Assembly: GCA_035505375.1 (NCBI GenBank)
Contig: DATJQV010000081.1
Span: forward strand, 255,736-319,735
Reading direction: 5' to 3'
DNA: 64,000 nucleotides
Source of the DNA: a bacterium
GTDB taxonomy: Bacteria; Hydrothermota; Tepidihabitantia; Tepidihabitantales; Tepidihabitantaceae
Within the stretch, counting starts at the first letter, position 1. Every line of letters begins with the position of its first letter. Positions 48,474 through 56,125 of this stretch are shown here, piece after piece. The notes under the pieces were generated by a model that did no database searches, had not been told where the DNA came from, and was given only the letters and a program-made list of their open reading frames with translations. A program made the position numbers and the translations under genes.

Positions 48474-49889
48474 ATGACTTACCGCCCGCTTTCCCCGGTG
48501 GCCATCAGCCGACTGACCGAACTCTGCGCGCCCGAGCGGGTCATCACTGACCCGGCAGCGCTGGCCGACTACGGTCACGACGAGAGTGTTGAAACCCCGC
48601 ACCTGCCCGAGGCACTCGTCCGAGCCGCCTCCACCGAAGAGGTGAGCGCGGTGTTGCGCCTGGCATCCGAGGAGCATGTGCCGGTCACTCCGCGCGGCCT
48701 CGGCACTGGCCTGTCGGGCGGAGCGGTTCCGCTGCGCGGCGGAATCGTACTGTCGCTCGAGCTGATGAAGGACACGGCGGTTGACACCGGCAATCTGATG
48801 GTCGAAACCGGGCCGGGCAGTACCACCGCCCGGGTTCAGCAGACCTGCGCCGACAGCGGTCTGTACTATCCGGTGGATCCGGCATCGCTGGATGACTGTT
48901 CCATCGGCGGTAACGTGGCGGAGAACGCTGGCGGCGCCCGCGCGTTCAAGTACGGCGTAACCGGGGACTACCTGCGCGGTGTTGAGGCGGTGCTCGCGTC
49001 CGGCGAAATCATTCGGTATGGCGGCAAGCTGCATAAGAACGTCGTCGGTTACGACCTGAACCGGCTGCTCATCGGCTCCGAGGGCACGCTGGCGGTGATA
49101 ACGGGCATCACGCTGCGTCTCATCCCTAAGCCGCGCTACCTGGTTGACCTGCTCATTCCCTTCGAGCGGATGTCCCAGGGCCTGGAGCTCGTCGCCAGGC
49201 TGGTGCACGACCAGCGCCTGATGCCGGCCGTGGTCGAATTCATCGAGCATAAGGGCGTCTGCGCTGCGAACCAGGTGATGAAAGACGCTCTGCCGTTCCC
49301 AGATGCCAGGGTGCAGGTGCTCGTCGAGCTGGACGGCAACGACCGGCAACGGGTGATGGACGACTGCGTGGCCGTCGGCGAGCTGGCCATGCGACTGGGC
49401 GCTCGCGAACCGCTGGTTGCAGACAACCCGACCGACCAGGACCGGCTATGGCACGCGCGGCGCGAGCTTCACAACATTCTGAAGGAGGTCTACGCCGGCC
49501 TTGCTACCGAAGACATCGTGGTGCCGTTGAGCGAAATCAACACGACGATTGAGAAGCTCGAGCTGCTGGAACAGAAACACGGCGTGCCGATTGTCCCATG
49601 GGGACACATTGGCGACGGCAACATTCACGTCGGCATGTGCAGGGAAGACAAGACAGGGAGCAGGCAGCAATGGCTCGAAAGGAAGCGGGCCATTGTCTCT
49701 GACCTTGCAGACTTCGTGCTCAGCCGCGGCGGTCAGATCTCGGCCGAGCACGGCATCGGCTCGACCAAGAAATGGTTGATGAAACGGGCGGTTGGACCGC
49801 AAGAACTCGCTCTGATGCAAAGCTTGAAGCATGCGCTCGATCCGGAAGGCATCCTCAATCCGGGGAAGATTCTCCCTGATGAACAATAA
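48474..49889 (+). CDS. FAD-linked oxidase, GlcD/D-lactate dehydrogenase type
   Basis: A 471-residue flavoenzyme. The N-terminal FAD_binding_4 (PCMH) domain has the loop VTPRGLGTGLSGGAVP and CSIGGNVAENAGGARAFKYG; the C-terminal FAD-oxidase domain ends with the conserved GHIGDGNIHVGM and AEHGIGSTKKWLMK. These motifs define the GlcD/D-2-hydroxyacid dehydrogenase family, which oxidises glycolate, D-lactate or similar acids and passes electrons to a carrier. GlcE/GlcF or other partners are not in the window, so the substrate cannot be fixed. No ribosome site precedes the ATG; see the promoter entry. Confidence 0.92.
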   Translation: MTYRPLSPVAISRLTELCAPERVITDPAALADYGHDESVETPHLPEALVRAASTEEVSAVLRLASEEHVPVTPRGLGTGLSGGAVPLRGGIVLSLELMKDTAVDTGNLMVETGPGSTTARVQQTCADSGLYYPVDPASLDDCSIGGNVAENAGGARAFKYGVTGDYLRGVEAVLASGEIIRYGGKLHKNVVGYDLNRLLIGSEGTLAVITGITLRLIPKPRYLVDLLIPFERMSQGLELVARLVHDQRLMPAVVEFIEHKGVCAANQVMKDALPFPDARVQVLVELDGNDRQRVMDDCVAVGELAMRLGAREPLVADNPTDQDRLWHARRELHNILKEVYAGLATEDIVVPLSEINTTIEKLELLEQKHGVPIVPWGHIGDGNIHVGMCREDKTGSRQQWLERKRAIVSDLADFVLSRGGQISAEHGIGSTKKWLMKRAVGPQELALMQSLKHALDPEGILNPGKILPDEQ

Positions 49890-49910
49890 GGCCCACAGGT
49901 GGCGTTGGAC

Positions 49911-52031
49911 CTATTCCCTGGCGACCTTCGCGATTTTGCCGAGCTTCTTGAAGTCGCGGCTCTGGACCGCAACGAGATAGAGGCCGTCCGCCAGCGGTTT
50001 GCCCGCAGCGTTGTCCCCGTCCCAGTCGAGCACATGCCGGGTCACATCGTCGAATCGGCGCACGAGTGTGCCTGATAGCGTGTAGATGCGGACGTCCGTT
50101 GTTTCTCCGGCCGGGAAGTCCAGTACGAGCTTGCAGTCGCTGCTGAACGGTGCCGGCCGTGTGTACGGTTCGGCCCAAGTCTTGACCTCGACATTGTAGA
50201 ACTGGCTCGCCATCGAGATGTTGCCGAACGAGTCTGAGGCCGTTACGAAATAGTAGTAACCAAGAGTGTCGTGCGGCACACCGAACACATAGGCGGTCGT
50301 GTCTGGAATGCCTTCGGCCACGGTGCGCATGGTGCCAAACGAATAGACCTTGATGTCGTCAATGAACACGCCCTGTCGGTTTATCCCGGCGTTGCTCACG
50401 TAGCGGAAGCGCAGATACTTCGCGCCGGCAGGCAGAAGATACCGCCGCTCGTTCCACGTCTCGTCGTCACCATAGAGCGAATCCAGTCCGTGCCACGCAC
50501 TGCGGTCCGGCGACCATTCGACGTAGCAAATGTCTCGCAAGAAACCGGTGAGTGAATCCCAGTCTTCCTGAGTGGAGTACCATGCGTAGAACGACAGCAG
50601 ACCGCCTTCCGGCAGGTTCAGCGGCTGGGCGCTCTCGATGGAGTTCGCGAGGTTGTCGGCCGATCCGGAGAAGAACGAGGTCTGGCCGGAATGGACCTCC
50701 TGCGTGCTCGTCGTCCAGCCGAGGTTAGTCCAGGCGGTGAAGTCATTGCAGTAGTCAGTGAATAAGACTTGCGGCTCGGTCACCTCGAAGAGGCAGTATC
50801 GCACCGGCGAGAGGTCGAAGCAGGATTCCCACCATAGCCGGACATCGTTACGCCCGCCGGCTTGACTTTGCGTGACAACCGGCTGCACCGGCCTAATGTC
50901 GTCGCTGCCGAAATAGCGATTGAGGAACTGCGGCCAGCCCGACTCCAGAGCGAAGCGCAGGGTCAAGTATGACTCGATTGAGTTCTTGAAGGCGAGATAG
51001 TTGTCCGGAAACCAGATGGCGGGACCGGAGGCGTGCTCAAATCCTGAGCTGCGCTCGTTGACGACAACTGCGAGGCGCAGCGCGGCACGAAGCGACTCCA
51101 CGACCGGCATCGGGGGCGCTTCGGGGAAATGCACGTCGCCTGCCAGCCCAGAGAGGAAGTCAATCAGGTCCGCATGGAACGGGTAACCCGGCATCGTTTG
51201 GACACCGGCACGGGCTGCACTCACGGCCGGACTTGCCGCATCGATGCTGTCGCGAACGGTCGCGGACATGAGGTCTAGCGACTTGGCAAGCGCTGGCATG
51301 CCGAGTGCGGAGAGCTCGACTCTCTGCCCGGGGTATGACTCAACGTAATCGGAGCAGAAGCCGGGCAGGAACTCAGAAGGTTCGGCTGTGGGTTGGCTGG
51401 CAAGCCGGTCGAGCAGCTTGTCGTAGGGGTAACCGCCGGTTGGAACCAGGGCCTCGGATGCGAGCATGTAGTCGCAGTCGTCGCGGATTTCGTCGGCAAC
51501 CTCGACCATGTCCATCAGGCAGGCGTCCAAGGCGAGTATTGTGACGCGCCTGCCCAAGGCTTGCTTGACGCCCGCCATTGCCTGCGCGAATTCGCCGCCG
51601 GCAACCCCCATCTCGTGACCGTACGAATCGTCGATGAAGATGGCACTCGTACTCGGCCCGTAGCCCGGATACCAGCCGTCGCCGTGGTCCCAGAGCACCA
51701 GCATGTAATTCGCGGCGGGGTAGCGACTTCGCAGGAAACCGGCAAAGTCCGCCAGCGTCGCCGGGGCAGCCATGTCGACCTGACCGAGGTCGGCCAGCGT
51801 ATCCACGCCGCCCTTCTTTACGAAGTAGCGATGGCAACCTGGCAGGGGGTCCCAGACGGGTCGGTCAACCTGGACCACGACGTTGACGTCACTGGTGGAC
51901 CCGACCTGTTTCATCTCGTCCAGATCGACGTTCGCCTGGTTGTCCATGTCGTTGTCCGCGGGCATGTACACGCCCACCGTCCATTGTGCGGCAGCCAGCG
52001 GCGACAGCGACAATACCAGCGCCAGCACCAT
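49911..52031 (-). CDS. Secreted clostripain-family (C11) protease
   Basis: A 706-residue exported cysteine protease. The catalytic His is in LVLWDHGDGWYPG (His116) and the Cys in LALDACLMDMVEVADEI (Cys171), the C11 dyad. The C-terminal part has a carbohydrate-binding or jelly-roll-like domain (about 400-600) and a FlgD-like sorting domain (DVRIYTLSGTLVRRFDDV, then GKPLADGLYLVAV). I choose ATG 52031, which begins the signal peptide; a TTG at 52100 in the same frame would read through a 12-bp perfect palindrome. It is the last gene of the surface operon. Calcium dependence and Arg specificity are known for clostripain, not shown here. Confidence 0.88.
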   Translation of the reverse strand: MVLALVLSLSPLAAAQWTVGVYMPADNDMDNQANVDLDEMKQVGSTSDVNVVVQVDRPVWDPLPGCHRYFVKKGGVDTLADLGQVDMAAPATLADFAGFLRSRYPAANYMLVLWDHGDGWYPGYGPSTSAIFIDDSYGHEMGVAGGEFAQAMAGVKQALGRRVTILALDACLMDMVEVADEIRDDCDYMLASEALVPTGGYPYDKLLDRLASQPTAEPSEFLPGFCSDYVESYPGQRVELSALGMPALAKSLDLMSATVRDSIDAASPAVSAARAGVQTMPGYPFHADLIDFLSGLAGDVHFPEAPPMPVVESLRAALRLAVVVNERSSGFEHASGPAIWFPDNYLAFKNSIESYLTLRFALESGWPQFLNRYFGSDDIRPVQPVVTQSQAGGRNDVRLWWESCFDLSPVRYCLFEVTEPQVLFTDYCNDFTAWTNLGWTTSTQEVHSGQTSFFSGSADNLANSIESAQPLNLPEGGLLSFYAWYSTQEDWDSLTGFLRDICYVEWSPDRSAWHGLDSLYGDDETWNERRYLLPAGAKYLRFRYVSNAGINRQGVFIDDIKVYSFGTMRTVAEGIPDTTAYVFGVPHDTLGYYYFVTASDSFGNISMASQFYNVEVKTWAEPYTRPAPFSSDCKLVLDFPAGETTDVRIYTLSGTLVRRFDDVTRHVLDWDGDNAAGKPLADGLYLVAVQSRDFKKLGKIAKVARE

Positions 52032-52040
52032 GAAAGACCG

Positions 52041-52066
52041 CAGGGGCACGGCAAGCCGTGCCCCTG
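52041..52066. repeat. Perfect 12-bp palindrome before clostripain gene
   Basis: CAGGGGCACGGC, AA, GCCGTGCCCCTG. It lies between the porV-like stop and the clostripain start and may act as an attenuator or be a REP-type element. Confidence 0.7.
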
Positions 52067-52089
52067 TGGCGCTGTTTCTGTTCGTCGGC

Positions 52090-53154
52090 CTAGAATCCAA
52101 CCGTCAACTGCAATCGGTGGGTCGGTTTCAGGTACTCGAAGTAGCGGAACGTGTAATCGAGACCGATACTCAATCCGTGCACCGGCTTGGCGCGTGCGCC
52201 GAGTCCGGCGCATATTCCGGTCGACCAGCCGAGCTCATCTTGGTAGGAGTTGTCGGTATTGAGGACGTAGCCGCCGCGAAGGAAGAACGCATTGGCGATC
52301 CCATACTCAAGACCGAAGTTCACCGTCTCGTTGATGTCAGATGGATGGTTGATATCCAGTGCGGCCGTGAGACGAGAGTCTTTGTCTGGATTCTGGGCCT
52401 CGATGATGTCGTAGGCGATGCCGAAGCGGAAATTCGTGGGCAATCCAACCGGCGTGGTGCTGTACGAACCGTTTATCTGGCTGGGACCCGAGTCCGGCCA
52501 GGAGAAGCTGTAGTCCAGCTCCCGACCCGTGAAGGCAAGCTGCGTGCCGTAGTTGGTAACCGCGGCGCCGATGCGGAGGGACTTGAATCCGGTGTTGTAG
52601 AGTAGGCCGAGGTCGAAGCCAAACGCCGACGCGGACATGTCCCAGACAGTCTGGGTGATGACCTTGCCGGTGAAGCCGAAGGAGAGCTTGTCGGTAATGA
52701 TGCGGGCGTAGCTGACCCCGACCGCCATGTCCGACGCGCTGAAGAAGAGACCGGTCCCTTCATCCTCACGAATCGTGGTGTTGGGATTGTCGATCGTAGT
52801 CTGCTCGATCTGGCCCATCGTTAGTGCGGTAACGTTCACGGCGATAGTACCGAAGCTAGTCAGCGGCAGTACGAAAGTGAGGTTGTCGTGGTTGACGTCG
52901 GCAATCCAGTTAACGTGGTTAACTTGGATCGTGCGGCTGACCCGGGCCAACCCGGCCGGGTTGAAGTAGGCGGCCGACGGGTCGTCGGCGATGGCGACGA
53001 AGGCGTCGCCCATTGCCGTCGACCGGCCGACTCCGATCTTCAGGAATGCCGCTCCGGTCGAGCCGACCTTGGAGAATGCAGCCTGGGCCGAAGAGACGAA
53101 CGCCACGGACGCCAGCAGCACCGCGGTAAGGAGATAAGTGATTCTGTGTTTCAT
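52090..53154 (-). CDS. PorV/PorQ-like outer-membrane protein
   Basis: A 354-residue exported protein. I start it at ATG 53154 (GGGAGGCAGCC ribosome site); the longer frame overlaps the upstream gene. After the signal peptide, the N-terminal motif FLKIGVGRSTAMGDAFVAIA followed by DDPSAAYFNPAGLA is the hallmark of PorV/PorQ/UPF0164 barrels, where a beta-barrel of the FadL type is expected. In Bacteroidetes PorV helps release or attach type IX cargo. Here its operon neighbours carry C-terminal sorting-like domains, which supports a similar role, though the core type IX genes are not in the window. Confidence 0.85.
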   Translation of the reverse strand: MKHRITYLLTAVLLASVAFVSSAQAAFSKVGSTGAAFLKIGVGRSTAMGDAFVAIADDPSAAYFNPAGLARVSRTIQVNHVNWIADVNHDNLTFVLPLTSFGTIAVNVTALTMGQIEQTTIDNPNTTIREDEGTGLFFSASDMAVGVSYARIITDKLSFGFTGKVITQTVWDMSASAFGFDLGLLYNTGFKSLRIGAAVTNYGTQLAFTGRELDYSFSWPDSGPSQINGSYSTTPVGLPTNFRFGIAYDIIEAQNPDKDSRLTAALDINHPSDINETVNFGLEYGIANAFFLRGGYVLNTDNSYQDELGWSTGICAGLGARAKPVHGLSIGLDYTFRYFEYLKPTHRLQLTVGF

Positions 53155-53164
53155 GGCTGCCTCC

Positions 53165-56116
53165 CTAGTGGATGAGGACAAGCTTGCCGACACACTCGCC
53201 GATCGGCGATTGGACGTGGTAGATGTACACGCCGGAGGCGATGAGCTGGCCCGAAACCTGGGTGCCGGTGCTCCCCGGTGACTCATTGGTAAAGTCCCAC
53301 GTCTCGGTCCCGCCCTGGTCGAGCGGTTGGACCTTCGTATCTGTGTGCTTGATGACCTTCACGAGATCTCCGGCCAGTGTGTAGATGCGTATCGTGCATG
53401 TGTTGGGTAGATGGGTGAACCTGACGTACCGCTGGTCCGAGGTCTTCTCCCATCCGTTGAAGACGACATAGGGATTGGGCACGACCTTGACGTTGAGCTT
53501 GATCCTGGTAACGGTATCCGCCTGGCCTGGCACCGTGAGTGCCCTGTAGACATTGTAGAACGGGGCCGTGCCGTCAGCCTTGTGGCCCACCACGCGCCAG
53601 GTGTCGCCGGCCCGGATCGCCGAGAGCAATCCACCCAGCGTATCGCCGGACGGCTTGAACTCCACGTCACCGCCGCAGATGTATACACAGGCAGCCCGCC
53701 CGGTCAGGGTGTCGGTCGGATACCGGTTGGCCTTGTTCACAAAGGCCCAGCCGTTCGCGGCTGATTCCGGCATCGTAGTCCCAGTCCAGTGCGTCACCGG
53801 CACCTCGATGCCACCGTGGGTGACATCGAACACCTTGGCCGTCATGTACCGGGGCGTATTGCCCCAGACGATGATGTAGTCCGAGCCGCGGAACGCCCAT
53901 GTTGTTCTCGCGACGTTGCCCGCTACCGCGCTCACCGACTCAGCCGGGTACTGCGCCGTGTGGACGGCGTATGCCGAATCGAAGGCCTTGGTCGGCGAGG
54001 CGAAGTGGAGGGTGCAGGTGAGCGCCAGCCCGTTGAACACCGGCAACGAACGCACGAACGTGTTACCGGCCGTGTAGTAGAATGACGCGGTATCAACGGC
54101 CAAGCTGTCGTTGCGCGCATCGGCGACGAAGTAGCTGTAGATTGCCGTGGAGGTGCCGCCGTAACGTGGCCCGAGGAACCGCAGTTCGTACGTGTCCTTT
54201 GTCACCTGCGCCGGCACGGCCACGCTGGCTCTTGCCTTCAGGCCGGCCATGGATTTGTGGGGAGTAAGAGTATCGGTCGTGTCGCCCACCGCGGTGGCGA
54301 CCCTTGTCGTCGGCATCACGTAGTTGGGCGCATCCCAGCGAGGTACGGTCGTGAAGTTGGTTACGAGCCCGGAGCGCAGAGTGAGCGTGTCCCATTGTAG
54401 CGGGGTTCGGTGCAGAGAATCCCACTTCGTCGTCTGGTAGTTCCAATTGTAGGCGGTAACGCAGTAGTAGTATGTGAACCCGTTGGTTACGTTGGTATCA
54501 AGCAGGGAGTAGAACGTTCCGTTGTCCGTCGCCTTCAGCCAGAGGCTGTCGGGCAGGGCCGAGTCACCGCCCGGCGGATAGTTGAACTTTATCGAGTCGG
54601 CCAAGTCACACTGACCGATGAGCGCCCAGTCGGTGCCGTTCCTGGACCGGTAGGCGGCATACCCTTCAAAAGGGTATTTCCGGTATTTCGGATCCCAGCC
54701 CGGCTTGAGCGAGTCGCTCGCGACCTTCTGCCAGTAGGGGTCCGGCGTTATCTCGGACAGGTTATCCCAGACCAGACGAACCCGGTTGTCGCCCGGTACC
54801 ATCGTGAGGTTCGGTGCGACCGGCGGCCCAGGCAGGAGCCAGCCCTGGTCATAGATGAACTGCGCCTGGTTGGCCAGCTTGGCCAGATGAACGAGCGAGT
54901 CGACCGGCCGGCTATCCCATTTCTGGTTAGCCCCACCGAACGGCGCACCCATGACGGCGACGATAAGCCGCGTCATCTTGCCCGGCGGCAGCGTGAACGG
55001 ACCCGAGCATTGGATGAACCGCTTGTCCGCCGGAGCGACATCGAGCGCCGAGTCGTACGGCGAGTAGACGCCGGTCCGGTAGTCGAAGCCGGCCATTGTC
55101 AGGTACTGGGCCGCGTCGGTCACCGGGTCGATGTCAATCGTGAACTTCTTGAACGCGGTCATGCCCAGTCGCTGGCCGTTTGTGTCACGCGGGCTCTCGA
55201 GGAACTTGTACGCGATGACCCCCGGCGTGCCGGCGTCCCACAGCGTACCCGGGGCCTCGTAGCCGTCGTTGTCGCCGCAATACCCCACACCCGTCACCAA
55301 GCCGGCTCCGGGCACGTACGTGTTGAGCAGGGTTCCGACCATGTTGTCGGTCGCGACTCCGACGTCCGGGTCGACGCACGCGCCCATGTAGCATTTCTTC
55401 AACGTGTCAGTGGCGCTGGCGTTGCGCACCACGTAGCTGATGAAGAAGATGTCCTGATTCGACGGGTAGTTCCAGGCATAGACGGTCTGGAAGACGTCGA
55501 TGTTCTGGGGCTTGCCGGGCGCAATGTGGTTTTCCGGCAGAACGTCCGAGTACGCGCACCACATGTCCTGGAGTGAAAAATTCTCCCTGGGCACGATGGT
55601 GTCGAGGTCGGACGACGTAACCCAGCGGCTGCGCGGCGTCGGCGGCCAGTCGGTCGGGTAAACGAACATCCGGTCGTCAGTGCTGCCCGTACCATCGGCG
55701 GCGTGCTCGACCGTGACCGGCGACATCTCAGTGCCGCCGGAGTTCGGGTTATAGCCGAATGAGACAAGCGTGTCCAGCTTGTCCGGGTTGGCGCTGTCAA
55801 CTTTGATGGAGCCGAACCACAGACCCGCTCCGAAGAGGTAGCAGTTGTGGAGCGGCTGGGGCCAGGAGCCGCCGGCTTGTCCCGTACTGATCGTATTGTC
55901 GATGCCGTACTTGCCATCGTTGTAGAACGGGCACTTCCACCGGCTGATGTTGAGCCACGTCTGCGGGCTGTAGACACGGTGGCCGGGTGGCAGTGGGGTA
56001 GCGGTTCGGGCCAACGCCAGTGGAACCGCCAGGGTCGCGAGGAGCGCAAAGGCCAGGCAGAGGCGCGGGCCGGGGCCGGCAGGGGCCAGGCATCGTTGAT
56101 TAGTCATTCTTCTCAT
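53165..56116 (-). CDS. Large secreted protein with FlgD-like C-terminal domain
   Basis: A 983-residue exported protein with signal peptide (about 17-37) and a long extracellular part that I cannot assign. Near residues 437-600 there are fibronectin III-like segments (PPVAPNLTMVPGDNRVRLVW, FTYYYCVTAYNW). The C-terminal 100 residues (VVPNPYVVFNGWE, then CTIRIYTLAGDLVKVIKH and GQLIASGVYIYHV) form a sorting-type domain. The ribosome site AAGGAGCAACG precedes ATG. It sits between the TonB-type receptor (9 bp) and the PorV-like gene (10 bp), so its product is probably handled together with them. Confidence 0.78.
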   Translation of the reverse strand: MRRMTNQRCLAPAGPGPRLCLAFALLATLAVPLALARTATPLPPGHRVYSPQTWLNISRWKCPFYNDGKYGIDNTISTGQAGGSWPQPLHNCYLFGAGLWFGSIKVDSANPDKLDTLVSFGYNPNSGGTEMSPVTVEHAADGTGSTDDRMFVYPTDWPPTPRSRWVTSSDLDTIVPRENFSLQDMWCAYSDVLPENHIAPGKPQNIDVFQTVYAWNYPSNQDIFFISYVVRNASATDTLKKCYMGACVDPDVGVATDNMVGTLLNTYVPGAGLVTGVGYCGDNDGYEAPGTLWDAGTPGVIAYKFLESPRDTNGQRLGMTAFKKFTIDIDPVTDAAQYLTMAGFDYRTGVYSPYDSALDVAPADKRFIQCSGPFTLPPGKMTRLIVAVMGAPFGGANQKWDSRPVDSLVHLAKLANQAQFIYDQGWLLPGPPVAPNLTMVPGDNRVRLVWDNLSEITPDPYWQKVASDSLKPGWDPKYRKYPFEGYAAYRSRNGTDWALIGQCDLADSIKFNYPPGGDSALPDSLWLKATDNGTFYSLLDTNVTNGFTYYYCVTAYNWNYQTTKWDSLHRTPLQWDTLTLRSGLVTNFTTVPRWDAPNYVMPTTRVATAVGDTTDTLTPHKSMAGLKARASVAVPAQVTKDTYELRFLGPRYGGTSTAIYSYFVADARNDSLAVDTASFYYTAGNTFVRSLPVFNGLALTCTLHFASPTKAFDSAYAVHTAQYPAESVSAVAGNVARTTWAFRGSDYIIVWGNTPRYMTAKVFDVTHGGIEVPVTHWTGTTMPESAANGWAFVNKANRYPTDTLTGRAACVYICGGDVEFKPSGDTLGGLLSAIRAGDTWRVVGHKADGTAPFYNVYRALTVPGQADTVTRIKLNVKVVPNPYVVFNGWEKTSDQRYVRFTHLPNTCTIRIYTLAGDLVKVIKHTDTKVQPLDQGGTETWDFTNESPGSTGTQVSGQLIASGVYIYHVQSPIGECVGKLVLIH

Positions 56117-56125
56117 CGTTGCTCC

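Noticed and set aside
52032..52100. TTG start for clostripain at 52100
   Set aside because: No ribosome site and it would translate through a perfect palindrome; ATG 52031 begins directly at the signal peptide.
53155..53286. N-terminal extension of the PorV-like protein
   Set aside because: It overlaps the end of the 983-residue gene; ATG 53154 has a good ribosome site and signal peptide.
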